Below, in pieces: positions 9,286 to 18,523 of a stretch of 52,198 nt of DNA. The stretch is from Psychrobacter sp. Choline-02u-9. Lineage in GTDB: Bacteria > Pseudomonadota > Gammaproteobacteria > Pseudomonadales > Moraxellaceae. Location of the stretch: assembly GCF_002836505.1 (NCBI RefSeq), contig NZ_PJBF01000060.1:1-52198 (forward strand), written 5' to 3'. The translations under genes and the position numbers were made by a program. The notes under the pieces were generated by a model. That model did no database searches. It worked only from the letters and a program-made list of their open reading frames with translations, and had not been told where the DNA came from. The stretch's first letter is position 1. Each line of letters starts with the position of its first letter.

Positions 9286-12264
9286 ATGACTGATGACATA
9301 GCTGACAATACCACCGATAACGACCACAACTCTCACCAAGCGCTTGACCCAAAAGCATTACCGAACTTCGATACCATGCCCAACGTGGCGCTGATGGATA
9401 CCAGTCATGTAGACAAAGATCAGCCGCCTTTTATTTTGGTTGATGGTTCCTATTATCTGTTCCGCACTTATCACGCCTTGCCAAAAACCATGCAAAACTC
9501 GAAGGGCCTAATCACCAATGCGATACGCGGCACACTCAACGCATTGCTAAAATTGATGCGTCGCTATCACCCTACTCATATGGCTGTTTGCTTCGATACT
9601 AAATCACCGACTTTTCGCCATCATATGTCTGCTGATTATAAAGCCGCTCGTCCACCCATCGATGTCGAGCTAGTAGAGCAAATTCCTTATATTCATCGTT
9701 TAGTCACCGCATTAGGTATTCCGCTGTTGCGTATCGAGGGTGCAGAAGCGGATGATATCATCGGTACACTTGCCCATCGTGCTGTCGAGCAAGGCCATCA
9801 TGTGGTCATTTCAACGGGTGATAAAGACATGATGCAGCTGGTCAACGACTGCGTAATACTGGAAGATAGCTTTACAGGTAAAGTCACGGATACGCCAGCA
9901 GTAATCGATAAATTCGGTATTAACCCAAACCAAATGATCGATTTCTTAACGCTAATGGGTGATGCCTCTGATGGTATCAAAGGCGTACCTGGTATCGGTA
10001 AAAAGACCGCTAAAGACCTACTCGTTGAGTATGGTGATATTGAAAACATGCTCAAGCATATCGGCTTTATCAAAGGTCGCGGGGCGAAAGGTCTGATTGA
10101 ACACGCTGACGACATTCCTTTTAACAGAAAGCTTGCTACCATCGTCACCAACTTAGCCATCGGTCAAGATTGGAATGACCTAAAAATCAATACTGACCCT
10201 TGTGCCCATATAGACGAATTGCGCGACTTATATAATGAGCTTGAGTTTAGAAATGAGCTGGCATCACTCGATCACCCAAATCACCCTGCCAATGGCTCTA
10301 AAAGTGTTGCTGATAGCCAAGCCAATACTGAGTCACAGGCACAGGTGGCAAAATCGCTCCAATCCACTAAGAGCGACAACATCAAAGACAGTACTAACCA
10401 TGATAAAGCGTGGCACACTGTACTCGACAAGCCAGCGTTTGATAGCTTGGTCAAATTACTAGAGGCAGCTCCGCACTTTGTCATTGATACTGAAACTACC
10501 AGCGTCCATTGGCGCGACGCGCAAATCGTCGGGCTGTCTTTTGCGGTGCAAGCGCATGAAGCCTATTATATCCCGCTCACCCACAGCTTAGAAGGTGATG
10601 AGCTAACAGCGAGACAACTCGACCGCGATACCGTACTGGCGCGCTTAAAGCCTGTGTTAGAGAATCCAAATATCGGTAAAATCGGTCAACATCTGAAATA
10701 TGACGCGCATATTCTTGCTCACTATGATATTGACTTAGTCGGTGCGATACATGAGCAGCCAAATAACTGGGCGATGGATACCATGCTTGCCAGCTATGTC
10801 ATCAATGCGGCAGCGACTCGACACGGTATGGACGATTTGGCACGCCATTATCTGCAAACGCAGACGATTAGCTTTGAAGAAGTCGCAGGCAAAGGCGCGA
10901 AGCAAGTTACATTTGACCAAGTGGCTATCGATATTGCGAGTGACTATGCTTGTGAAGACGCTGATATTACTTATCAGTTATTTGACGTGTTCAGCGTTGA
11001 GCTGGCAAATGATACCAATAATGCCAAATTGCTACACGAGCTAGAGATTCCAACGGCAGAGATACTTTGCCAAATGGAAGCAAACGGCATTCTCATCAAA
11101 CGCTCTTTCTTAAACGAGCTATCAAAACGCTTTGATGAAGAAATCATCGCGCTAGAAAAACGTGCTTATGAAGTGGCAGGGGAAGAGTTTAACTTAGGAT
11201 CACCGAAGCAGCTTGGTGAGATGCTGTTTGACAAGCTTGGCGTGCCGGGTGGCAAAAAAACCAAATCTGGTCAATACTCGACTGGTGAAGCGGTTCTATC
11301 AAAAATCGATCATCCATTAGTCGATATCACCTTAGAGTATCGCGGGCTGTCTAAGCTAAAAAGCACTTATACCGATGCACTCGATAATGTTGCAGATGCT
11401 GAGACCGACCGCGTGCATACCAGTTACCATCAAGCACTAACCAGTACTGGCCGTCTGTCATCAACTGATCCTAACTTACAAAATATTCCCATTCGTACTG
11501 CGACTGGCCGCCTGATTCGCCAAGCCTTTATCGCCCCAGAAGGTCGCGTGATCTTGGCCGCCGATTATTCACAAATTGAGTTACGTCTAATGGCGCATTT
11601 CTCAGGTGATAAGCACTTGACGCATGCCTTTAACGAAGGCCTAGATATTCATGCTGCGACTGCTGCTGAAGTGCTTGGCAAGGACGTTACGGACGTTACC
11701 TCAACTGAGCGCCGTAATGCCAAAGCCATTAACTTTGGTCTGCTATACGGGATGAGTGCCTTTGGACTTGCCAAGCAATTACAGATGAGCCGCGGTGAAG
11801 CACAAGACTATATCGATATGTACTTTGAGCGCTATCCGGGTGTCAAAAACTATATGATTAATACCCGTGCTAGCGCGTACGAGCAAGGCTATGTCGAGAC
11901 GATATTAGGCCGTAAACTCTATACCCCTGATATCAATCATAGCAATCGTATGGTCAAGCAAGGCGCTGAGCGCGCCGCAATCAACGCGCCGCTACAGGGT
12001 TCCGCTGCTGATTTGATTAAGCTTGCCATGATTGCCGTTGATAAGGTATTGCCAAAAGATCAAGCCAAAATGCTGCTGCAAGTCCATGATGAACTGGTGT
12101 TTGAAGTGGATGCCGATAAAGTAGACGCGGTTAGCCAACTGATTACCGATGCCATGCAAGATGTCTTGACGACTACGGCCGTAGATAAAGGCTGGCATGT
12201 CGACTTTGCTGTACCGTTACTAGTTGAGACTGATAGCGGTCAAAACTGGGATGAGGCGCATTAA
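9286..12264 (+). CDS. polA: DNA polymerase I
   Basis: A 992-residue repair and lagging-strand polymerase with three activities. The 5'-nuclease domain (about 45-310) has FILVDGSYYLFRTYHALP, GAEADDIIGTLA, STGDKDMMQLV and GIKGVPGIGKKTA. The 3'-5' proofreading domain (about 390-560) keeps the DTETTS metal-binding motif, so proofreading should be active. The polymerase domain (about 600-990) has motif A AADYSQIELRL, motif B RRNAKAINFGLLYGMS and motif C VHDELVFEV. The ATG at 9286 is preferred over a GTG nine bases upstream, though both have weak ribosome-binding sites. A Ser/Asn/Gln-rich linker (about 340-370) separates the first two domains. It is flanked by terminators and is probably monocistronic. 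Confidence 0.98.
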   Translation: MTDDIADNTTDNDHNSHQALDPKALPNFDTMPNVALMDTSHVDKDQPPFILVDGSYYLFRTYHALPKTMQNSKGLITNAIRGTLNALLKLMRRYHPTHMAVCFDTKSPTFRHHMSADYKAARPPIDVELVEQIPYIHRLVTALGIPLLRIEGAEADDIIGTLAHRAVEQGHHVVISTGDKDMMQLVNDCVILEDSFTGKVTDTPAVIDKFGINPNQMIDFLTLMGDASDGIKGVPGIGKKTAKDLLVEYGDIENMLKHIGFIKGRGAKGLIEHADDIPFNRKLATIVTNLAIGQDWNDLKINTDPCAHIDELRDLYNELEFRNELASLDHPNHPANGSKSVADSQANTESQAQVAKSLQSTKSDNIKDSTNHDKAWHTVLDKPAFDSLVKLLEAAPHFVIDTETTSVHWRDAQIVGLSFAVQAHEAYYIPLTHSLEGDELTARQLDRDTVLARLKPVLENPNIGKIGQHLKYDAHILAHYDIDLVGAIHEQPNNWAMDTMLASYVINAAATRHGMDDLARHYLQTQTISFEEVAGKGAKQVTFDQVAIDIASDYACEDADITYQLFDVFSVELANDTNNAKLLHELEIPTAEILCQMEANGILIKRSFLNELSKRFDEEIIALEKRAYEVAGEEFNLGSPKQLGEMLFDKLGVPGGKKTKSGQYSTGEAVLSKIDHPLVDITLEYRGLSKLKSTYTDALDNVADAETDRVHTSYHQALTSTGRLSSTDPNLQNIPIRTATGRLIRQAFIAPEGRVILAADYSQIELRLMAHFSGDKHLTHAFNEGLDIHAATAAEVLGKDVTDVTSTERRNAKAINFGLLYGMSAFGLAKQLQMSRGEAQDYIDMYFERYPGVKNYMINTRASAYEQGYVETILGRKLYTPDINHSNRMVKQGAERAAINAPLQGSAADLIKLAMIAVDKVLPKDQAKMLLQVHDELVFEVDADKVDAVSQLITDAMQDVLTTTAVDKGWHVDFAVPLLVETDSGQNWDEAH

Positions 12265-12382
12265 TCATTGATTTGGTCAACTTAGAACGCTAGCGAGCTT
12301 AAAGATATGATGGGTTATGATAGGCTTTGAAACCCACTGTATCATCTATATAAACAACCACTTATGACTACTTGGTTATATT

Positions 12383-12426
12383 CTATGACGTTATTATTAC
12401 CATATTGGGTTATAATAGCGTCATAG
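12383..12426 (+). repeat. Long imperfect inverted repeat downstream of polA
   Basis: CTATGACG and CGTCATAG form a perfect 8-bp outer stem, continued by TATTAT/ATAATA and ACC/GGT with small mismatches, around a short AT-rich loop. It spans 44 nt, 118 nt after the polA stop. It has no T tail and could be an RNA processing or protein-binding element, or a relic of a small dispersed repeat. Confidence 0.6.
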
Positions 12427-12464
12427 TAAATTATGCATATTTCGTTAGATGTTTTTCGGTTTAG

Positions 12465-12489
12465 AGTGAGTCTACGGGCTCACTTTTTT
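12465..12489 (+). terminator. Terminator between polA and the next gene
   Basis: AGTGAG pairs with CTCACT around an 8-nt loop and is followed by five or six T. It lies 200 nt after polA and just before the next reading frame. The longest frame of the next gene begins inside this T run, which supports the later TTG start chosen for that gene. Confidence 0.65.
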
Positions 12490-12529
12490 GTTTTTGACAC
12501 ATTTTTTTGATACGCAGGAGCCAGTTATT

Positions 12530-13066
12530 TTGAGTTCAGATGGCATCGTTGAAGTCCCTGGCATTATACTTTTGATAGTATGCCTATTGCGCAGTTCACA
12601 GTATGTTATGAAAAGTCATGTCAAACAAATTAAGGCTTTTTGGCTAGCAGCCGTACTTATATTTGTTTCTGTCATTCGTCGAGAGCTGAACTATCTACCA
12701 GACTTACTGGTTCCAAGCGACTTTTTGATGCTTGGTCAATCTTATGACTGGTGGGAGGACAGCGTCCTTACCGTTATCTATCTCATCGCGCTTGGTTTGC
12801 TGGTCTATTCGAGGCATTACCTATGGGCAGTGCTAAAAAACGTGCCAGTTTCGCTCTATCTTAGCGTTACTGTACTTGCTGTCATTCAGTACATGGGCGA
12901 GAACGCTATTATGTTCCCGCATACATTTGGTGAAATTGTCGAAGAGCTGGCTGAGACTGCAATCTACGGTATTGCCTTGACCTATTTATGGCAATTTAAA
13001 CTGGCTAACTATGAGTCATGTCTAGTACAGAAGTTAAATTACAAGTTCGACCACGCCAATAATTAA
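12530..13066 (+). CDS. Small multi-pass membrane protein, unknown function
   Basis: A 178-residue protein if the TTG at 12530 is the start. This codon has a GGAG site 9 nt upstream, while the frame's first TTG (12488) lies in the T run of a terminator and has no site. About four or five membrane segments are visible: VPGIILLIVCLL, FWLAAVLIFVSVI, DSVLTVIYLIALGLLVYS, VSLYLSVTVLAVIQYM and a C-terminal AETAIYGIALTYLWQF. A charged loop carries a conserved-looking RRELNYLPDLLVPSDF, and GENAIMFPHTFGEIVEELAE has several acidic residues. I do not recognise a named family. It stands alone between terminators. Confidence 0.7.
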   Translation: MSSDGIVEVPGIILLIVCLLRSSQYVMKSHVKQIKAFWLAAVLIFVSVIRRELNYLPDLLVPSDFLMLGQSYDWWEDSVLTVIYLIALGLLVYSRHYLWAVLKNVPVSLYLSVTVLAVIQYMGENAIMFPHTFGEIVEELAETAIYGIALTYLWQFKLANYESCLVQKLNYKFDHANN

Positions 13067-13140
13067 CACTATAAGTTTGATTGCTTATGTAGCAATCTGG
13101 CTATCGTACAGGGCCTTAGCACAAATTTCATAAATAATTA

Positions 13141-13166
13141 CGGCTACTCATCTTGAGTAGTCGTTT
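13141..13166 (+). terminator. Terminator of the small membrane protein gene
   Basis: CGGCTACTCA pairs with TGAGTAGTCG (one G-T pair) around a 3-4 nt loop, followed by TTTT. A separate GATTGCT/AGCAATC hairpin at 13079-13097 precedes it. Confidence 0.65.
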
Positions 13167-13354
13167 TGCGTTCTAGTCATCGTCTTACATTTTTTGAACA
13201 TCCTGTCACACCTTACTACTAGTGAAAAGTTGATTAAGCGTACAAACTGAGAAGCATATTATCTACATTGCAATGAGCGATGCTTTAACAAGCCAGCGCG
13301 ATATTTTTACTTCTAATGATGGCGACATCTAATAACTACAATAAGGAATTATTC

Positions 13355-13729
13355 ATGGAAAACTCAAAAAACCCACTACCAGAAGAGATGGATCATATTG
13401 ACGGTAATCGTCGTGACAATAATGACAACGTCGATAACTTAGATAACAATAATCAGGATGAACAAGACAACCAATTGGTTGATTTGGACAATCCTATGCT
13501 GCATACCATTGATAACGATGATGTGATTGATAATAGTGCGGGATTTAACAATTCAGAAGTCGGTAGTGATGCGACCCAGGGACTCACACCTGCGCATCGT
13601 CAAAATATCGATGAGTCACGTGTCGATGAGATTTTGGTTCAGGACAATCTTGATGACAGTGATTATCCTGATGCGATGGATATTGTTGATAGAGAAGCGG
13701 CCGAACGTAGCAACGATGATGATTTTTAG
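13355..13729 (+). CDS. Small acidic Asp/Asn-rich protein
   Basis: A 124-residue, very acidic protein with no signal peptide, membrane segment or cysteine. The ATG at 13355 has an AAGGA site 8 nt upstream and is preferred over the ATG at 13316. The N-terminal half is rich in Asn and Asp (DNNDNVDNLDNNN). The segment LDNPMLHTIDNDDVIDNS looks more constrained, and the end has DSDYPDAMDIVDREAAERS. It is likely disordered in solution. I cannot assign a function, though the ribosome-binding site and the terminator right after it support a real gene. The composition resembles halo- or cold-adapted acidic proteins of Moraxellaceae. Confidence 0.7.
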   Translation: MENSKNPLPEEMDHIDGNRRDNNDNVDNLDNNNQDEQDNQLVDLDNPMLHTIDNDDVIDNSAGFNNSEVGSDATQGLTPAHRQNIDESRVDEILVQDNLDDSDYPDAMDIVDREAAERSNDDDF

Positions 13730-13763
13730 AACTCAATACGATTGTTTATCTACCCCTCTAAAC

Positions 13764-13803
13764 CAAAAAAGCACGCTTAACTATATTAAGCGTGCTTTTT
13801 TTA
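13764..13803. terminator. Bidirectional terminator between convergent genes
   Basis: AAAAAAGCACGCTTAA pairs perfectly with TTAAGCGTGCTTTTTT around a 5-nt loop. It lies between the plus-strand acidic-protein gene and the minus-strand hemH and has A and T runs suited to both directions. Confidence 0.9.
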
Positions 13804-13843
13804 TTCTACTATTCAACTTACTGAAACAGCGACTCTCGATTGT

Positions 13844-14863
13844 CTAAACCCAGCCATCTAACGTGCCAGCCCAACCTTTTACTAAAGGCAAGCTCAACGC
13901 TTCAAGCAACTCAATATGTGTCTCATCAAGGTTTAATGCAGGGATATAATGATATTCTTGCCCGCCAGCATCAAGGAAGTTATCACGGTTTTCAATGGCT
14001 AGCTCCTCTAGTGTCTCTAGACAATCTGCCGAGAACGCCGGACTGATCACCTGTACCGAGCGCACACCTGACTTACCCCAATCTTCCAACACCACATCGG
14101 TATACGGCTTGACCCACTCTTGCTTACCAAAGCGTGACTGAAAACTAATAATCCATTCGTCATCGTTCAGGCCAAGCTCATGTGCCACTTGTGCAGCGGT
14201 ACATTTACAGCGCTTAGGATACGGATCACCTTTATCAGCATAAGGCTGCGGAATACCATGAAAACTAAACATTAACTTTTCAGGCTTGCCATGCTTCTCT
14301 TGAAAACGGCGAATAGAGTTGGCCAAAGCTTGAATATATAGCGGATGGGCAAAGTAGTCTTTGACAATCGTATAATTTGGCAAGTTGCGTTGCTTGAGCG
14401 TCCACTTCGTCAGCGCATCATATACAGCACCGCCTGAAGAGGCAGAGTACTGTGGAAACAACGGCAGTATGACAAAGTGATCAACCCCTTCACCACGTAG
14501 CGCGTCCATGACATCAGGCAAACCAGGATTACCATAGCTCATCGCAGGATGCACAGAGACACGAAAGGGTGCCACACTATCGGCCAAACGTGGTTCTAAT
14601 AGCTCAACTTGGCTTTTTAGTATTTTACGAATCGGTGAGTCACCTTCCCAGATACTGGCGTATGCCTTTGCTACGCGCTTAGGACGACTGGGCAAGACAA
14701 ATAGATTCAGAATAATAGCCCATAGAAATTTGGGAATCTCGATTACTCGTGGGTCTGACAAAAACTGTTTGAGGTAGCGACGTACGGCAGGGGCCGTTGG
14801 CTCATCTGGTGTACCAAGATTCACTAACAAAACGGCAATACGTGGGGGCAATTTAGGTTTCAT
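13844..14863 (-). CDS. hemH: Ferrochelatase
   Basis: A 339-residue enzyme that inserts Fe(II) into protoporphyrin IX, the last step of heme synthesis. It carries the N-terminal [12 protein letters not shown], the catalytic-histidine segment [16 protein letters not shown], and [15 protein letters not shown] with the conserved acidic residues. The length matches proteobacterial ferrochelatases. The cysteines in [10 protein letters not shown] resemble the internal Cys of some [2Fe-2S] ferrochelatases, but a cluster cannot be inferred without the full ligand set. It ends in a bidirectional terminator and is divergent from metX. I saw no clear Fur box upstream. Confidence 0.97.
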   Translation of the reverse strand: MKPKLPPRIAVLLVNLGTPDEPTAPAVRRYLKQFLSDPRVIEIPKFLWAIILNLFVLPSRPKRVAKAYASIWEGDSPIRKILKSQVELLEPRLADSVAPFRVSVHPAMSYGNPGLPDVMDALRGEGVDHFVILPLFPQYSASSGGAVYDALTKWTLKQRNLPNYTIVKDYFAHPLYIQALANSIRRFQEKHGKPEKLMFSFHGIPQPYADKGDPYPKRCKCTAAQVAHELGLNDDEWIISFQSRFGKQEWVKPYTDVVLEDWGKSGVRSVQVISPAFSADCLETLEELAIENRDNFLDAGGQEYHYIPALNLDETHIELLEALSLPLVKGWAGTLDGWV

Positions 14864-15259
14864 AGCAGCACTTTATTAGCAGTAAGTTATTAAGGGTGAT
14901 GTCAAAATAATAAGAGACGATACTGTTAAGACACAGTTGAATAGACACCTCATTAGTGTAGCATTTTATCTATTAATAACGCGGGCTAAAAGCGCTCCTA
15001 TACAATTTGATACGCAGTTGCTATTTATTAACTCTTGATTACTTGATGCTGGCGACTTACTCGTTATTCATTTATAAAGTATGTTCCATAAAAACTACGA
15101 TCGATACGCTCGAAAGGCGCGCTCGACGGTTGTACTCCAACGCGCATCACCATACAATAGGCAGGCCCAGTTTATAAAAACCGTGTAGCTAAAATAGCCT
15201 GTTAACAATGTGCTATTTTGCTTTTATTTTATTGATGATTGTAGTCTTGCGAGGTAGCT
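14864..15259. other. Divergent intergenic region hemH / metX
   Basis: About 400 bp without a credible gene. It must hold promoters for both hemH and metX. I see no SAM riboswitch motif and no convincing MetJ boxes. The main structure is the T-tailed hairpin at 15191-15219 just before metX. Confidence 0.6.
15191..15219 (+). promoter_or_regulatory. T-tailed hairpin in the metX leader
   Basis: AAAATAGC pairs with GCTATTTT around a 13-nt loop, and a T-rich tail (TTTTGCTTTTATTTT) follows. It ends 40 nt before the metX start. Position and shape suggest an attenuator, or a terminator of an upstream short transcript. Confidence 0.4.
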
Positions 15260-16702
15260 TTGAACGCACGCTCTGATAATACCAGTGACCAGCATCCTAA
15301 TTCACAACCTCACCCTAATAGCTCAGCCGATACCGACAGTGCTTTAGGATCAGTGGGTGTCGTTACGCCTCAGAATTTCCATTTTGCTGAGCCCTTAACG
15401 TTAGAATGCAACCGTACCCTGCCCTCGTTTGACTTGATGGTAGAGACTTATGGTACGCTCAATAGCGACAAATCAAATGCAATTCTGATTTGCCACGCGT
15501 TATCGGGCAATCACCATGCAGCTGGCTTCCATAGCGCTGATGACAAAAAAGCAGGCTGGTGGGACAATATGATTGGCCCTAATAAGGCGATTGATACCAA
15601 TCAGTTCTATGTAGTATGTGTCAATAATATCGGTAGCTGTTTTGGTTCAACAGGGCCTACCACTATTAACCCCGATAGCGTTGGTTCGGACAGCCTTGAT
15701 TCAAATAGTAGCGATGAGCCGCAGGTGTATGGCCCTGATTTTCCGCTGATCACCATCAAAGACTGGGTAAAAACCCAAGCAATGCTCTCAGATCGTCTAG
15801 GCATTGACGTTTGGCACGCCATTGTCGGCGGCTCAATGGGCGGTATGCAAGCGCTACAATGGTCTGTTGATTATCCAGAGCGGTTAAAGCGCTGTGTGGT
15901 CATCGCCAGCACACCAAAGCTATCTGCTCAAAATATCGCCTTTAACGAAGTGGCGCGCCAATCTATATTATCCGATCCTGACTTCAAAGACGGACGCTAT
16001 ATACAAGAAGGCACTTATCCTCGTCGCGGACTGATATTGGCACGTATGGTTGGACATATTACCTACTTAACTGATGACGCGATGAAAGCCAAATTTGGCC
16101 GTGATTTAAAATCAGGTAAATTCATGTATGGTTACGATGTCGAGTTTCAGGTCGAAAGCTATCTACGCTATCAAGGCGAACGCTTTAGTGAAAACTTCGA
16201 TGCCAATACCTATCTGCTTATGACCAAAGCCTTAGATTACTTTGATCCGACGCGCGACTATCCAATACGCGACTACCCATCAACCGTAGCAAAAGATACT
16301 ACAGAGTCGGCAGTGCAAATAGAAGACTCAATCGCGGCCTCAGTCGAGTCTAGCAAAGCCAAGGCACAGAGTGAGTTAGAAGATGCAGTAACGACGATTG
16401 AAGATATTGAGTCTGATCGTCAGCAAGAGCTTTCTGCGCTTAAAGCTGCCTTTGCTCATACACAATGCCAGTATCTAGTCGTGTCATTTACCACTGACTG
16501 GCGCTTTGCACCTGAGCGCTCGCAAGAGATTGTCGATGCACTGATGGCCACTGGCAAACCCGTCAGCTATATCAATATTGACGCGCCGCACGGACATGAC
16601 TCCTTCTTGTTCGATATTCCTCGCTACATGGGTGCGGTTAAAGGATTTTTGACTGCGCCATTTATTACCCCTAGCCGCCCAGCCACAGGAGAGCGCTCAT
16701 GA
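15260..16702 (+). CDS. metX: Homoserine O-acyltransferase (MetX family)
   Basis: A 480-residue alpha/beta-hydrolase that acylates the homoserine hydroxyl in methionine synthesis. The catalytic triad is Ser192 (GGSMGG), Asp413 (TTDWRFAP) and His446 (HGHDSFL). Family motifs [13 protein letters not shown] and GSCFGSTGP are present. MetX proteins next to metW in proteobacteria are often succinyltransferases (MetXS), so acetyl versus succinyl specificity is open. Translation starts at a TTG with GAGG 5 nt upstream, and no in-frame ATG lies close. It is roughly 80-100 residues longer than usual, with a Ser/Asp-rich insert at about 140-155 and a Glu/Ser/Ala-rich insert at about 340-395. The stop overlaps the metW start by 4 bp (ATGA), which implies translational coupling. 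Confidence 0.93.
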   Translation: MNARSDNTSDQHPNSQPHPNSSADTDSALGSVGVVTPQNFHFAEPLTLECNRTLPSFDLMVETYGTLNSDKSNAILICHALSGNHHAAGFHSADDKKAGWWDNMIGPNKAIDTNQFYVVCVNNIGSCFGSTGPTTINPDSVGSDSLDSNSSDEPQVYGPDFPLITIKDWVKTQAMLSDRLGIDVWHAIVGGSMGGMQALQWSVDYPERLKRCVVIASTPKLSAQNIAFNEVARQSILSDPDFKDGRYIQEGTYPRRGLILARMVGHITYLTDDAMKAKFGRDLKSGKFMYGYDVEFQVESYLRYQGERFSENFDANTYLLMTKALDYFDPTRDYPIRDYPSTVAKDTTESAVQIEDSIAASVESSKAKAQSELEDAVTTIEDIESDRQQELSALKAAFAHTQCQYLVVSFTTDWRFAPERSQEIVDALMATGKPVSYINIDAPHGHDSFLFDIPRYMGAVKGFLTAPFITPSRPATGERS

Positions 16703-17307
16703 GAATGGATCACCAACTGGCAGAGCGCTGGATTGCGCCGCAAGCACACGTACTGGACTTAGGTTGTGGTAATGGCGAGCTGCTTGCCCACTTACAGCAG
16801 AAACTAGGCGTGACAGGTTACGGACTAGAGATTGATGAAGACAAAATCAATGAGGCGATTGGTAATGGCTTATCAATTGTCGAGCAGGATCTCAATGATG
16901 GTCTAGCGCGCTTTGCTGATAACAGCTTTGACACGGTTGTCATGGCACGTGCCCTACAAGCAGTAAAAGCACCTGATGAGTTGTTGCTTGATATGCTGAG
17001 AGTTGCTCGTGAAGCAGTTATTACCTTCCCTAACTTTGCGCATTGGCAAAACCGTATCCATTTAGGGCTTAAAGGTATGATGCCTGTCTCTGAAGCGCTG
17101 CCTTACGAATGGTACAACACGCCAAACATTCACCTATGTACCTTTAAAGATTTTGAACTATTATGTGCGCAGCATGATATTCATATTATTAATCGTTTTG
17201 CGGTTAGTGATTCTGAGAAAGGACATACACCTTTGATGAAGGCACTAATAAGACAAGCCCCTAACTTGTTAGCAGACGTCGCTATCTACCGAGTGACCAA
17301 GAAATAG
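16699..17307 (+). CDS. metW: Methionine biosynthesis protein MetW
   Basis: A 202-residue SAM-methyltransferase-fold protein. The SAM-binding motif [15 protein letters not shown] lies near residues 17-31, followed by GLEID and VMARALQAV. MetW is usually paired with MetX and is reported to be needed for, or to stimulate, its acyltransferase activity. The ATG overlaps the metX stop in ATGA, and GGAGAG precedes it inside metX. Cytoplasmic. Confidence 0.95.
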   Translation: MRMDHQLAERWIAPQAHVLDLGCGNGELLAHLQQKLGVTGYGLEIDEDKINEAIGNGLSIVEQDLNDGLARFADNSFDTVVMARALQAVKAPDELLLDMLRVAREAVITFPNFAHWQNRIHLGLKGMMPVSEALPYEWYNTPNIHLCTFKDFELLCAQHDIHIINRFAVSDSEKGHTPLMKALIRQAPNLLADVAIYRVTKK

Positions 17308-17721
17308 CCGCTAAATTCTCAGCTATCTTTATATTTTATAGACTACTAAACAGTGCTGTAAGTACTGATATTAACCTTAATAGATTGTTAACTTAATATA
17401 ATTTTTTAGTAACTGTCTGATTTTGTTAAGGACAATCAGGTACAAACGTCTATTAGGCCTTGTAATTAGTATTTGAGTTTCGTAAGTTTGGGTGTTAAGC
17501 TAGCAAAATATTGTCAGCCACCCCACTATTACGACCGTTTGTCTAATCAGTTAGGGTGAAATCTCTGATTTAGAGATGACAACCCCCTTTTGCTAATAAT
17601 TAGGTAAGTTCATATCGCAAGATTCCACCTAATTGTTATCGCCGTCTGACTGTCTTTAGCGAGACAATGTTTAGCGGTACAATTTTTTTTTGCTTATTAA
17701 CTGCCTAATTTTGGAGCTGCT
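17308..17721 (+). promoter_or_regulatory. Structured intergenic leader before the Sel1-repeat gene
   Basis: A 414-bp AT-rich stretch without a gene but with three hairpins: CTGATT/AATCAG at 17417-17439, ATCTCT/AGAGAT at 17561-17577, and AATTAGGT/ACCTAATT at 17598-17634. The spacing fits a long 5' untranslated leader or a small-RNA gene. No T run follows the hairpins directly, though TTTTTTTTT occurs at about 17682-17690. Confidence 0.35.
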
Positions 17722-18303
17722 ATGAAATTATTAAAAGCTGCGTTGTTTACTGCATTATTTTCTTGTGCTGGTTTAGCCAATGCTGAGTTAATATCAAACG
17801 TACCGCTTGATACCTCACGTTTTGAGCTGATGCCTGTGAGCGAGTTGTCTAGTCGTGCCGCCCAAGGTAACGATCATGCTCAGTTCTATCTGGCCAAGCG
17901 TTTGCAAAAAGGTGAAGGTATTGCGCAAAATACCCAACAAGCAATCCAGTGGTATACCAAAGCCGCTCAGCAAGGCGTTGCCCCTGCTCAGCTGAATCTT
18001 GCTATCATGTATTTGCGCGGCGAAGGCGTACAGCCTAACTTACAACAAGCCCGTCTGTGGTTAGAAAAAGCTGCGATGCGTGGCGATAATCGTGCCAGTT
18101 ACACGCTTGCACTATTGGATGAAAAGCAAAAAAATCTGGTCGATGCCTATAAATGGTATGACTTGGCTGCCCGTGATGGCATGTTAGACGAAAAAGTCCG
18201 TAACAAAGCACGCGGTAAAATTGGTCAGTTGGCATTAAACTTATCAAGTGATGACATCGCCAGTGCTCGTAGCAAAGCAGATACTTGGTTCCAGAGTAAA
18301 TAG
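17722..18303 (+). CDS. Exported Sel1-like repeat protein
   Basis: A 193-residue protein with a cleavable signal peptide (KLLKAALFTALFSCAGLANA, cleavage predicted after Ala21). Three Sel1/TPR-like repeats follow at about 46-82, 83-118 and 119-152, with the usual signatures AQFYLAKRLQKGEGIAQN, AIQWYTKAAQQG, AIMYLRGEGV and AYKWYDLAARDG. Sel1 repeats form helical solenoids that bind proteins. In proteobacteria such exported proteins often serve in envelope assembly or signalling, but the partner here is unknown. TTGGAGCTGCT precedes the ATG. A clean terminator follows. Confidence 0.9.
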   Translation: MKLLKAALFTALFSCAGLANAELISNVPLDTSRFELMPVSELSSRAAQGNDHAQFYLAKRLQKGEGIAQNTQQAIQWYTKAAQQGVAPAQLNLAIMYLRGEGVQPNLQQARLWLEKAAMRGDNRASYTLALLDEKQKNLVDAYKWYDLAARDGMLDEKVRNKARGKIGQLALNLSSDDIASARSKADTWFQSK

Positions 18304-18333
18304 TATCTAACTTTCGTACTACGAATTGAATAT

Positions 18334-18366
18334 AAAAAAGGCTCAGTATTTTACTGGGCTTTTTTG
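18334..18366 (+). terminator. Terminator of the Sel1-repeat gene
   Basis: AAAAAAGGCTCAGTA pairs with TACTGGGCTTTTTT (one mismatch) around TTT, followed by T. It starts 31 nt after the stop. Confidence 0.85.
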
Positions 18367-18523
18367 TTTTTTATAGCAGCAAGCCAAACTATTCAAAAAT
18401 CTAGCAAAATTTGCTACACTACGCGCGCATTAACCAATTCCACAATTTTGTTAATGCTTTAAACTGAAAAGTTACTTTAACCCCAACGCACTAGGTTTGC
18501 GGCCTAGCCAGCAGGAGAAAGAC

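Noticed and set aside
14864..15259. SAM riboswitch or MetJ boxes upstream of metX
   Set aside because: I found no conserved riboswitch motif and no tandem AGACGTCT-like boxes.
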